Assembly: GCF_046736075.1 (NCBI RefSeq)
Contig: NZ_CP177163.1
Location: forward strand, 4,340,001 to 4,404,000
From: Stenotrophomonas sp046736075
Lineage (GTDB): Bacteria > Pseudomonadota > Gammaproteobacteria > Xanthomonadales > Xanthomonadaceae
Direction: 5' to 3'
Length of the DNA: 64,000 nucleotides
This document shows, piece by piece, positions 1 through 7,413 of this stretch; the stretch's first letter is position 1, and every line of letters begins with the position of its first letter. The translations under genes were made by a program, and so were the position numbers. The notes beneath the pieces were generated by a model, which had not been told where the DNA came from, did no database searches, and saw only the letters and a list, made by a program, of their open reading frames with translations.

Positions 1-568
1 GCGCTTCGGCGATCTGGCGGCGATGCAGGCGGAACAGGTGGCGCTCCAGCGCCATCTCCAGGCCATCGCTCAGCCCTGCAAAGCGCAGCCACAGGAAATG
101 CGCCCCCGAACCGTTGGCCGCCTCGGCCAGCACCGCCACCGGAAGATCGATGTGATCGGGCAACCAGTCGCAGGGCTGCAGGCGGATCACCCCGAGCGCA
201 CCCGGGCTGGCACCGCTGCGCACGCCCAGTTCCAGGCGGATGCCGCGCCGCGACCACCGCAGCGGACGCAGCGGCAGGTCCTGGGTCTGCTGGCGGACCA
301 GCCGGCCGAGCAGCACCATCGTCAGGTCGAGCTTGGCCTCCAGCCGCTGCAGCTGCAGGGTGGCTTCGCCGCGCTCATCGTGGCCGTCGTCGCCGCGGGA
401 GTCTTCCACCAGCGCCACGCTGCGCAGCAGCGTCTCGGCGCTGCCGGGACGGATCACCGCCGAGCCCAGGCGGAACTCGGCGGGTAGCGCGACCTCGCAG
501 CTCAGCGTCTCATCGAACAGCTCGCTTTCGGCCGGGTGATGGATGTCGCTGGCGCGCAGGTCGGTCAT
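1..568 (-). CDS. PilZ-domain-like flagellar-cluster protein (3' end outside window)
   Basis: The reading frame starts at the ATG at 568 and is still open at the window edge, so about 189 N-terminal residues are visible. It reads MTDLRASDIHHPAESELFDE at the start and ends near HRRQIAEA. Its position directly after fliS and a FliT-like gene matches the PilZ-domain protein found there in xanthomonads, and the segment with SRRGIRLEL is compatible with a PilZ beta-barrel. PilZ proteins generally bind c-di-GMP, but a complete RxxxR...DxSxxG signature is not clear here, so ligand binding is inference. The start overlaps the stop of the upstream gene (ATGA), implying translational coupling. Confidence 0.65.
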   Translation of the reverse strand, partial: MTDLRASDIHHPAESELFDETLSCEVALPAEFRLGSAVIRPGSAETLLRSVALVEDSRGDDGHDERGEATLQLQRLEAKLDLTMVLLGRLVRQQTQDLPLRPLRWSRRGIRLELGVRSGASPGALGVIRLQPCDWLPDHIDLPVAVLAEAANGSGAHFLWLRFAGLSDGLEMALERHLFRLHRRQIAEA

Positions 569-879
569 GTCAGGGATTCTGCCCGAAGGTAGGCGAGCGA
601 CGCGCGAACGGCGCGGCGGTCGGCGTTGAGATGCTGCGCCGCTTCGTCGCGGCGGGCCGCCATGCGCAGGGTGACCTGCTGCTGGCGGGCGATCAGCCCA
701 TGCAGGTCGGCGGCTTCGATGCGCGCATCGTGCTCGGCCAGGTGGCTGCGGACGTCCGCGTCGTAGCGATCCATCAGCTGCTGGGTCAGGTCGTGGTCGT
801 CGCCTTCCACGGCCGCCGCCAGACGCGTCAGCGCCTCATGCAGCGGGCGGAGCACGTCGACCGGGCCGGTGTCGTCCAT
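565..879 (-). CDS. FliT-like small flagellar protein
   Basis: This is a 104-residue, charged, probably all-helical protein with no signal peptide or membrane segment. It sits immediately after fliS: its ATG shares a base with the fliS stop (TGATG), and its own stop overlaps the next start (ATGA). Size, helical character and position are those of FliT-type export chaperones, which bind FliD and the export ATPase. The sequence itself has no diagnostic motif, so the assignment rests mainly on context. It could equally be a lineage-specific flagellar protein. Confidence 0.6.
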   Translation of the reverse strand: MDDTGPVDVLRPLHEALTRLAAAVEGDDHDLTQQLMDRYDADVRSHLAEHDARIEAADLHGLIARQQQVTLRMAARRDEAAQHLNADRRAVRASLAYLRAESLT

Positions 880-1295
880 CAGGCACCCGCCGTGGCGGGC
901 TGGCGCTGGTCGTGCGGGATCGCATTCCAGGCGGCGTCGATCTCGGTGAGCAGCTGCAGGGCTTCCTGCAGGGCGCTGGCATCGTTGTGCAGGTTGGCTT
1001 CGGTCAGGCGCTGCATGACGTAGTCGTACAGGGCCGACAGGTTGCCGGCGATCTCGCCACCGGCTTCATGGTCCAGCGAGCCGTTGAGGTGGCCCACGAT
1101 GGCGCAGGCTTCGCCGATGGCCTTGCCCTTGCGGGCCTGGTCGTTGCGTTCGAGGCAGGCTTCGGCCAGGCGGATGCGCTCGCAGGCACCGGACAGCAGC
1201 AGGGCCACCAGTTTGTGCGGATCGGCGTCGGTCACGGCGGTGGATACGCCGACTTTGCGGTACTGCTCTGCATACTGACGGCTGGAACCGTACAT
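879..1295 (-). CDS. fliS: Flagellar export chaperone FliS
   Basis: The product has 138 residues, the usual FliS length. The N-terminus (MYGSSRQYAEQYRKVGVSTA) and the following DPHKLVALLLSGACERIRLA segment are the typical FliS helices that wrap the C-terminus of flagellin. FliS keeps flagellin soluble in the cytoplasm and delivers it to the export gate. It is the first gene of the fliS-fliT-like-PilZ string, with overlapping starts and stops. The 157-bp gap from fliD holds a candidate sigma-28 promoter and, within the predicted leader RNA, a SMAG-like hairpin. Confidence 0.93.
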   Translation of the reverse strand: MYGSSRQYAEQYRKVGVSTAVTDADPHKLVALLLSGACERIRLAEACLERNDQARKGKAIGEACAIVGHLNGSLDHEAGGEIAGNLSALYDYVMQRLTEANLHNDASALQEALQLLTEIDAAWNAIPHDQRQPATAGA

Positions 1296-1343
1296 TCGAA
1301 GTGTCTCCTCTGTTCCTGGGGCCGCCGCGTGCGGTGGCCCTCG

Positions 1344-1366
1344 GTAGCGCCGGGCTCTGCCCGGCG
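1344..1366 (+). repeat. SMAG-like (GTAG) palindromic repeat
   Basis: A 23-bp unit starts with GTAG, followed by stem arms CGCCGGGC and GCCCGGCG around a short loop. This matches the plan of the Stenotrophomonas SMAG/REP elements. It lies between the candidate fliS promoter and the fliS start codon, so it would form a hairpin in the fliS leader RNA. Confidence 0.75.
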
Positions 1367-1404
1367 AGCCCGCCGCTCAGGTCGAGCAGCGGGTGATGCC
1401 ATGA

Positions 1405-1432
1405 ATATCGGCGTTGCAGCGCTGAAACTTGA
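1405..1432 (-). promoter_or_regulatory. Candidate sigma-28 promoter of fliS
   Basis: Read on the minus strand, TCAAGTTT is followed after 12 bp by GCCGATAT. Both boxes fit the FliA consensus (TAAAGTTT / GCCGATAA) well, but the spacer is one base longer than the 11 bp at the other sites in this window, so it may be weaker. It lies just downstream of the fliD stop and 110 bp before the fliS start. Confidence 0.6.
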
Positions 1433-1452
1433 GCGCTGCGGCGCGGCCGCCC

Positions 1453-2808
1453 TCAGCTGTTCTTCTTGGCCAGCTGCTGGCTCAGGTTGTCGCTGGTGGT
1501 CTGCATCTGGGTCACCAGCGTTTCCATCGCGGTGAACTGCTTGGTGTAACGCGTGGAGACCTGTTCCATGCGGGCATCCAGGGCATCCAGGCGCTTCTCC
1601 AGGTCCTTGATCTGCTTGTTCAAGGTGTTGGTGCGCTGGGTGATGGTGCCGGTTTCCTTGTCCAGGTTGCTCTTCAGCAGCGCGTCCATCGAGGCGCCGA
1701 TGATGCCCTGCTTGCCGAACAGGTCGGCGACCGAATCGGGGTCCTTGCCGATCGCCGTTTCCATCTTGCTGCTGTCCAGGCTCAGGCTGCCGTCGGCGGC
1801 CAGGGTGACGCCCATCGCCTTCAGCCCGTTGATGTTGCTGCTGAACTGGCTGCGCAGCTGCTGCTGCAGGCCGCGCACCATCGCATCGCCGGTCAGCGCC
1901 GAGGCGGTCTTGGTTTCGGCGTTGTACGCGCTGGACGACTTCAGCGCCGAGTTGATGGCGTTGTAGGCGGCCACGAAGGCCTGCATGTCGGTCTTGAGCG
2001 AGGTGTTGTCGCGGGTGACGGTCAGCGTCTGGGTTTCGCCCGGTTTGGTGCCGGCCTTGGTCAGGGTCAGGTTGATGCCCGGCACGATGTCGCTGATGGT
2101 GTTGGAGCTGGAGGTGCGGGTGAAGCCGTCCACCACCACCACCGCGTCCTTGGGCTCCACGGTCTGGCTCATGCCCGATGCGGCGGTGCCATCGTAGGTC
2201 AGCCCGGACAGGCCACCGTCGCCGCCGGAGGTGCTGATCTTCAGTGCACCCTTCAGGCCGCTGTCCACCGCGCTGAGCGTCAGGTGCTGGCCGTCGTCGG
2301 CGGTGATCACGCTGGCGGTCACCACCTTGCCACCGGCGGCCTTGTTGATCGCCTTGGCGATGTCGGACAGCTTGCTGTCCTCGGCGATGTCGATTTCCAG
2401 GGTCTTGTCGCCGTAGGCAATGGTCATCTTGCCACTGCCCACCACCACGTCCTTCTCGAAGGCGCCGGAGCTGAGCTTCTGGCCCTGTGCCAGCGATTTG
2501 ACTTCCACCTGGTGCACACCGGCGGTGGGCGAGGGCGCGCCTTCGGTGGTGTCCATCGCGGCGGTGAAGTTGGAATCTGTGACGGTGCTGGTCTTGTAGG
2601 CCGGCTTGTCGGCGCTCTTGATCAGGTTGGTCAGCGCCGTCTGCAGGTTGGTCAGGCCGCCCTTGAGGGTCGCCAGCGCCGACAATTTGGCGTTGGCGGC
2701 CTGGCCGGCCGCATTGATCTGGTTGTCCTGCGGCTCGCGCTCCTTGGCCACCAGCTGGGCCACGAAGGCGGGGATGTCGAGGCCAGTACCAATCGAACCA
2801 ATAGCCAT
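1453..2808 (-). CDS. fliD: Flagellar hook-associated protein 2 (filament cap) FliD
   Basis: FliD forms the pentameric cap that folds flagellin at the filament tip. The product has 451 residues. The N-terminus MAIGSIGTGLDIPAFVAQLV and the C-terminal coiled-coil ending in MQTTSDNLSQQLAKKNS are typical of FliD. An open frame continues upstream to 2937, but the ATG at 2808 is preferred because FliD homology begins there and AGGATTG lies just upstream. The gene sits between the flagellins and fliS, and has its own sigma-28 type promoter. Confidence 0.95.
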   Translation of the reverse strand: MAIGSIGTGLDIPAFVAQLVAKEREPQDNQINAAGQAANAKLSALATLKGGLTNLQTALTNLIKSADKPAYKTSTVTDSNFTAAMDTTEGAPSPTAGVHQVEVKSLAQGQKLSSGAFEKDVVVGSGKMTIAYGDKTLEIDIAEDSKLSDIAKAINKAAGGKVVTASVITADDGQHLTLSAVDSGLKGALKISTSGGDGGLSGLTYDGTAASGMSQTVEPKDAVVVVDGFTRTSSSNTISDIVPGINLTLTKAGTKPGETQTLTVTRDNTSLKTDMQAFVAAYNAINSALKSSSAYNAETKTASALTGDAMVRGLQQQLRSQFSSNINGLKAMGVTLAADGSLSLDSSKMETAIGKDPDSVADLFGKQGIIGASMDALLKSNLDKETGTITQRTNTLNKQIKDLEKRLDALDARMEQVSTRYTKQFTAMETLVTQMQTTSDNLSQQLAKKNS

Positions 2809-2864
2809 GTCTGCAATCCTGTAGTCAATGTGGGCGCGGAGACCGCCTGCGCTTCCTGCAGGTG

Positions 2865-2891
2865 ATATCGGCCCGGAACGGGGAGGCTTGA
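2865..2891 (-). promoter_or_regulatory. Sigma-28 promoter of fliD
   Basis: The minus strand reads TCAAGCCT-N11-GCCGATAT, about 56 bp upstream of the fliD ATG. The -10 box differs from GCCGATAA in one base, and the spacer equals that of the flagellin promoters. Confidence 0.8.
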
Positions 2892-2956
2892 GCCCGGTCG
2901 CCACGCGGCGGGCATGTGGATGCAGGGCATGGTGCAAGCGGCGTGCCAGTCCAACG

Positions 2957-2980
2957 AAAAAACCCCGCCGGAGCGGGGTT
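2957..2980 (-). terminator. Rho-independent terminator of the first flagellin gene
   Basis: On the minus strand, AACCCCGC-TCC-GGCGGGGTT is followed directly by a T run. It sits about 30 bp after the flagellin stop at 3009 and is nearly identical to the terminators behind the other two flagellin genes. Confidence 0.88.
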
Positions 2981-3008
2981 CGTTCGTGAAACGCGTTGCA
3001 GGCGGGGA

Positions 3009-4250
3009 TCAGCCCTGCAGCAGGCTCATCACGCTGGACGGCGACTGGTTGGCCTGGGCCAGCATCGCGGTGCCGGCCTGCTGCAGGATCTGCGTGCGGG
3101 TCAGCTCGGCGGTTTCCTTGGCGTAGTCGGTGTCGCGGATACGGCTGCGCGAGGCCGACAGGTTTTCCGAGGTGGTGTTGAGGTTGGCGATGGTGGAGGT
3201 GAAGCGGTTCTGGATCGCACCCATGTCGGCACGCGAGGAGTTGACCGCCTTCAGCGCCTTGTCCACCACGTCGATGGCCTGCTGGGCACCGGCGACCTTG
3301 GAGATGTCCAGGCCGGAGGCGTAGGTCTTGGTGGCCGGGGCGGCGGGCGACACGGTGAAGGCCGGCGCAGTGGTGGCAGTCGGGGTGCCGGCGGTGTTGG
3401 TCCAGGTGCCGGTGTTCACGGTGAATGCCTTGAAGGCGCCCGCCGAATCGGTGCTGTCCTTGATCGCGGTCAGGTTGATCTTGGTGGCGTCGGCCTTGTC
3501 GACTTCAGCGTACACGCCGGACTGGTCCATCTTCTCGTTGATGGCCGCGGCCACGGCCTTGGCGGCGGCGCCCTGCATGTCGGCGGCGGTGGTGCCGGTG
3601 GCCTTGACGTTGATGGTATCCAGGTCGATGGTCTTGCCATCCGAACCGGTCACCTTCATGCCGGTGATCTTCAGGCCTTCACCTGCGGTCACGGCGGCGG
3701 CAGCCACGGTCAGCGAGTTCTTGTCGAACTGCGAACCGCCCAGTGCCGCGCTGCTGGCGTTGACGATGCTGTTGATGCCGATGGTCTGGCCCGAATCGGC
3801 GCCGACCTGGAACAGCGCGCCGGAGAACGAACCGTCCAGCAGCTTGGTGCCGTTGAAGTTGGTCTGGCGGGAGACGCGGTCGATTTCCGAGACCAGCTGC
3901 TTCACTTCGGCGTTCAGCGCTTCGCGGTCGCTGTCGGAGTTGGTGGCGTTGGACGACTGCACCGACAGTTCGCGGATACGCTGCAGGTTGTTGCCGATTT
4001 CAACCATCGCGCCTTCGGCGGTCTGGGCCAGCGAGATGCCGTCGTTGGCGTTGCGCACGGCAACGTCCAGGCCACGGATCTGGGTGCTGAAGCGCTCGGA
4101 AATCGCCAGGCCGGCGGCATCGTCCTTGGCGCTGTTGATGCGCAGGCCCGAGGACAGGCGCTGGATGGTGGTCGCCAGGCTGGAGCCGCTGGTCGACAGG
4201 TTGCGCTGGGCGTTCAGCGACATCACATTGGTATTGATGACTTGTGCCAT
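3009..4250 (-). CDS. fliC: Flagellin FliC, paralogue 1
   Basis: Structural protein of the flagellar filament, 413 residues. The conserved N-terminal D0/D1 part (MAQVINTNVMSLNAQRNLST, then RLSSGLRINSAKDDAAGLAI) spans about residues 1-165. The C-terminal D1/D0 part ends in QANQSPSSVMSLLQG. The centre (about 170-300) carries the variable surface domain and differs clearly from the two neighbouring copies, although a KMDQSGVYA-type motif is shared. It has its own sigma-28 promoter and terminator, so the three flagellins can be expressed independently. Secretion is through the flagellar type III route, without a cleaved signal. Confidence 0.95.
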   Translation of the reverse strand: MAQVINTNVMSLNAQRNLSTSGSSLATTIQRLSSGLRINSAKDDAAGLAISERFSTQIRGLDVAVRNANDGISLAQTAEGAMVEIGNNLQRIRELSVQSSNATNSDSDREALNAEVKQLVSEIDRVSRQTNFNGTKLLDGSFSGALFQVGADSGQTIGINSIVNASSAALGGSQFDKNSLTVAAAAVTAGEGLKITGMKVTGSDGKTIDLDTINVKATGTTAADMQGAAAKAVAAAINEKMDQSGVYAEVDKADATKINLTAIKDSTDSAGAFKAFTVNTGTWTNTAGTPTATTAPAFTVSPAAPATKTYASGLDISKVAGAQQAIDVVDKALKAVNSSRADMGAIQNRFTSTIANLNTTSENLSASRSRIRDTDYAKETAELTRTQILQQAGTAMLAQANQSPSSVMSLLQG

Positions 4251-4346
4251 TTTCTTGCTCCTGGTGGCGATGATGTCGCCGGGTTGTCGAGGTGTTTCCT
4301 CCCGAGGGAGGGGCCAGGGAATGCAGTCATGCCGTGGCTGAAATCA

Positions 4347-4373
4347 ATAACGACACAATGTCAACAACCTTTA
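4347..4373 (-). promoter_or_regulatory. Sigma-28 promoter of flagellin 1
   Basis: The minus strand reads TAAAGGTT-N11-GTCGTTAT, about 97 bp upstream of the ATG. The -35 box is identical to that of flagellin 2, and TGATTTCA follows the -10 box at both genes, as expected after duplication. Confidence 0.85.
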
Positions 4374-4466
4374 GTGGGTTTGACAGAAAAAAATCGCGTT
4401 TTCCGACCGGTTTCCGCCATCCGTCCCTGTGCCGACGGGGCGACCGGCAGCGTGTTCCGGAAAACG

Positions 4467-4490
4467 AAAAAACCCCGCCGAAGCGGGGTC
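4467..4490 (-). terminator. Rho-independent terminator of flagellin 2
   Basis: On the minus strand a GACCCCGC / GCGGGGTT hairpin is followed by a T run, 26 bp after the stop of the flagellin gene at 4516. Confidence 0.88.
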
Positions 4491-4515
4491 TTTCATGAGG
4501 CGGATGCAGGCGGGA

Positions 4516-5745
4516 TCAGCCCTGCAGCAGGCTCATCACGCTGGACGGCGACTGGTTGGCCTGGGCCAGCATCGCGGTACCGGCCTGCTGCAGGATCTGC
4601 GTGCGGGTCAGCTCAGCGGTTTCCTTGGCGTAGTCGGTGTCGCGGATACGGCTGCGCGAGGCCGACAGGTTTTCCGAGGTGGTGTTGAGGTTGGCGATGG
4701 TGGAGGTGAAGCGGTTCTGGATCGCACCCATGTCGGCACGCGAGGAGTTGACCGCCTTCAGCGCCTTGTCCACGATCGACAGGGCCTGCTGGGCGCCGGC
4801 AACCTTGGAGATGTCCAGGTCGGCCGCGAAGTTGTTCTTCAGGGCAGCCTGGCCGGTCGCATCGGTCTGGGCGTAGGTGGCAGTCGGCAGGCCGACGGCG
4901 GTGCCCGCGTCCAGCGTGCCGAAGGCGACGTTGATCGCGTTGAACACGCCCTTGTCGTTGACGCTGTTCTGCACCGAGGTCAGGTTGATGGCGCCGCCGG
5001 TGCTGACTTCAGCGTACACGCCGGTCTGGTCCATCTTCTCGTTGATCGCGGCAGCGATGGCGGAGTTGGTGGCCTTGGCCGTGGCGGCCATGTCGGCACC
5101 GGCCTTGACGTTGATGTCGGCCAGCGTATAGGCCTTGCCGTCAGCGCCGGTGACCTTCATGCCGCTGATCTTGACGTCGCTGTTGAGCGTGCCGGCCGCC
5201 AGGGTGAAGCTGCCCTTGTCGAACTTGGCGCCGCCCAGCGCGCTGGCGCTGGCATCGACGATGCTGTTGATGCCGATGGTCTGGCCCGAATCGGCGCCGA
5301 CCTGGAACAGCGCGCCGGAGAACGAACCGTCCAGCAGCTTGGTGCCGTTGAAGTTGGTCTGGCGGGAGACGCGGTCGATTTCCGAGACCAGCTGCTTCAC
5401 TTCTGCGTTCAGCGCTTCACGATCGCTGTCGGAGTTGGTGGCGTTGGACGACTGCACCGACAGTTCGCGGATACGCTGCAGGTTGTTGCCGATTTCGACC
5501 ATCGCGCCTTCGGCGGTCTGGGCCAGCGAGATGCCGTCGTTGGCGTTGCGGACGGCGACGTCCAGGCCGCGGATCTGGGTGCCGAAACGCTCGGAAATGG
5601 CCAGGCCGGCAGCGTCGTCCTTGGCGCTGTTGATGCGCAGGCCCGAGGACAGGCGCTGGATCGTGGTGGCCAGGCTGGAGCCGCTGGTGTTCAGATTGCG
5701 CTGAGCGTTGAGCGACATCACATTGGTGTTGATGACTTGTGCCAT
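4516..5745 (-). CDS. fliC: Flagellin FliC, paralogue 2
   Basis: Second filament subunit, 409 residues. About 165 N-terminal and 95 C-terminal residues are almost identical to paralogue 1 (for example MSLNAQRNLNTSGSSLATTI and the end QSPSSVMSLLQG). The middle diverges in sequence and length, so this is a true paralogue rather than an assembly artefact. It keeps the AAINEKMDQTGVYAEV motif in the variable region. It is flanked by its own sigma-28 promoter and a hairpin terminator. Confidence 0.95.
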   Translation of the reverse strand: MAQVINTNVMSLNAQRNLNTSGSSLATTIQRLSSGLRINSAKDDAAGLAISERFGTQIRGLDVAVRNANDGISLAQTAEGAMVEIGNNLQRIRELSVQSSNATNSDSDREALNAEVKQLVSEIDRVSRQTNFNGTKLLDGSFSGALFQVGADSGQTIGINSIVDASASALGGAKFDKGSFTLAAGTLNSDVKISGMKVTGADGKAYTLADINVKAGADMAATAKATNSAIAAAINEKMDQTGVYAEVSTGGAINLTSVQNSVNDKGVFNAINVAFGTLDAGTAVGLPTATYAQTDATGQAALKNNFAADLDISKVAGAQQALSIVDKALKAVNSSRADMGAIQNRFTSTIANLNTTSENLSASRSRIRDTDYAKETAELTRTQILQQAGTAMLAQANQSPSSVMSLLQG

Positions 5746-5829
5746 TTCCGTGCTCCTGGAAGTTCGTTTGGGTATCGAGGGGGGCCCCGGGGGAGAGGCC
5801 TTGTGGGCGTTGTGCCCTGGTTGAAATCA

Positions 5830-5856
5830 TTAACGACACCCCGCTGGGAACCTTTA
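5830..5856 (-). promoter_or_regulatory. Sigma-28 promoter of flagellin 2
   Basis: The minus strand reads TAAAGGTT-N11-GTCGTTAA, about 85 bp upstream of the ATG. Each box matches six of eight positions of the FliA consensus TAAAGTTT-N11-GCCGATAA. Confidence 0.87.
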
Positions 5857-5931
5857 GCGGTCGTCAAGGTTTTTTTTGGCTGTTCTCCTCTCCGCGCGGC
5901 CGGTGCGCCGGGCGCGAGGCCGGGCGACAAC

Positions 5932-5957
5932 AAAAAACCCCGCCGAAGCGGGGTTTT
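5932..5957 (-). terminator. Rho-independent terminator of flagellin 3
   Basis: The minus-strand hairpin AACCCCGCTTCGGCGGGGTT ends in a T run. It lies about 25 bp after the flagellin stop at 5982. Confidence 0.88.
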
Positions 5958-5981
5958 TCGTGAGGCGGATGCAGGCGGGGA

Positions 5982-7160
5982 TCAGCCCTGCAGCAGGCTC
6001 ATCACGCTGGACGGCGACTGGTTGGCCTGGGCCAGCATCGCGGTACCGGCCTGCTGCAGGATCTGCGTGCGGGTCAGTTCAGCGGTTTCCTTGGCGTAGT
6101 CGGTGTCGCGGATACGGCTGCGCGAGGACGACAGGTTTTCCGAGGTGGCGTTGAGGTTGGCGATGGTGGAGGTGAAGCGGTTCTGGATCGCACCCATGTC
6201 GGCACGCGAGGAGTTGACCGCCTTCAGTGCATCGTCGATCACCGACAGCGAGCGCTGGGCGCCGGCCACGGTGGAGATGTTCACGCCGCTGACGGTGTCG
6301 CTCACGGTGGCCTCGACCTTGGCGGCCGCGATGCCGGCGAACGCCGGGGCCAGCCCGGTATCGGTGGTGGCGCCAGCGGTGAACTCGAACGCCTTGTCCG
6401 ACTTCAACGAGGTCAGCGTCATCACGCCGGCCTTGTCCAGCGAGGCGTACACGCCGGTCTGGTCCATCTTGTCATTGATCGCGTTCACGGTCTTCTTGGC
6501 GACGTCGATCGCCTTGTCGCCGGCCTTGAACGTCACATCGCCGATATCCAGGCCGTTGACCTTCAGGGCGGTGACCTTGCCATCCGCTGCGGCATCGCCA
6601 CCGTAGATCGCCGCCGTGCTCGCCTGCGTGGCGGCGTACTTGCCGTTGCCCAGGGTGGCGGTGCTGGCATTGACGATGCTGTTGATGCCGATGGTCTGGC
6701 CCGAATCGGCGCCGATCTGGAACAGTGCGCCGGAGAACGAGCCGTCCAGCAGCTTGGTGCCGTTGAAGTTGGTCTGGCGCGACACGCGGTCGATTTCCGA
6801 GACCAACTGCTTCACTTCGCCGTTCAGCGCTTCACGGTCGCTGTCGGAGTTGGTGGCGTTGGCCGACTGCACCGACAGTTCGCGGATGCGCTGCAGGTTG
6901 TTGCCGATTTCGACCATCGCGCCTTCGGCGGTCTGGGCCAGCGAGATGCCGTCGTTGGCATTGCGGACGGCAACGTCCAGGCCGCGGATCTGGGTGCTGA
7001 AGCGCTCGGAGATCGCCAGGCCGGCGGCGTCGTCCTTGGCGCTGTTGATGCGCAGGCCCGAGGACAGGCGCTGGATCGTGGTGGCCAGGCTGGAACCGCT
7101 GGTGGACAGGTTGCGCTGCGCGTTCAGCGACATCGCATTGGTGTTGATTACTTGTGCCAT
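5982..7160 (-). CDS. fliC: Flagellin FliC, paralogue 3
   Basis: Third filament subunit, 392 residues and the shortest of the three, owing to a shorter variable domain (about residues 165-275). The N-terminus reads MAQVINTNAMSLNAQRNLST and differs at a few D0/D1 positions from the other two copies. The C-terminus QSPSSVMSLLQG is shared. It is the copy nearest the flgKL genes. It has its own sigma-28 promoter, whose boxes differ from the nearly identical pair of the other two, suggesting either the older copy or different strength. Confidence 0.95.
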   Translation of the reverse strand: MAQVINTNAMSLNAQRNLSTSGSSLATTIQRLSSGLRINSAKDDAAGLAISERFSTQIRGLDVAVRNANDGISLAQTAEGAMVEIGNNLQRIRELSVQSANATNSDSDREALNGEVKQLVSEIDRVSRQTNFNGTKLLDGSFSGALFQIGADSGQTIGINSIVNASTATLGNGKYAATQASTAAIYGGDAAADGKVTALKVNGLDIGDVTFKAGDKAIDVAKKTVNAINDKMDQTGVYASLDKAGVMTLTSLKSDKAFEFTAGATTDTGLAPAFAGIAAAKVEATVSDTVSGVNISTVAGAQRSLSVIDDALKAVNSSRADMGAIQNRFTSTIANLNATSENLSSSRSRIRDTDYAKETAELTRTQILQQAGTAMLAQANQSPSSVMSLLQG

Positions 7161-7253
7161 TTATCTTTTCCTGTGGGCAATTTCCGGTCGCGGCGTGCAC
7201 CCGGAGATGACGCAGAGCCCGCACCGCGTTGCGGTACGACTGTTGCAGGAGAG

Positions 7254-7280
7254 ATAACGGCGCACACGCCGATGGCTTGA
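7254..7280 (-). promoter_or_regulatory. Sigma-28 promoter of flagellin 3
   Basis: The minus strand reads TCAAGCCA-N11-GCCGTTAT, about 94 bp upstream of the ATG. The spacer is the canonical 11 bp. Confidence 0.8.
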
Positions 7281-7284
7281 GTGG

Positions 7285-7319
7285 AAAAACGCCGAAAACA
7301 TCACCTCGTTGAGGTGATG
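7285..7319 (-). terminator. Terminator after flgL
   Basis: On the minus strand, CATCACCTC-AAC-GAGGTGATG is followed by TTTT and, a few bases later, a further run of five T. It lies downstream of flgL and directly before the flagellin 3 promoter, so it would insulate the two units. A second GC hairpin (7381-7398) sits even closer to the flgL stop. Confidence 0.75.
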
Positions 7320-7413
7320 GTCGGAGGGCGGCGTTGTCCAGACGGCTCAAAACCGCCTGGAAACGCTGCGTTCTACGTGGCCGGGCGCGGATGCCCGGCG
7401 GCGCGCGCAGGCG

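Noticed and set aside
2916..6099. Long plus-strand open frames of 590 and 556 codons opposite the flagellin genes
   Set aside because: They mirror the three flagellin genes, cross their terminators and promoters, and have Gly/Val/Gln-rich low-quality translations typical of antisense shadows in GC-rich DNA.
3009..7160. Assembly duplication of a single flagellin gene
   Set aside because: Central domains, lengths and promoter sequences differ among the three copies, so they are real paralogues.
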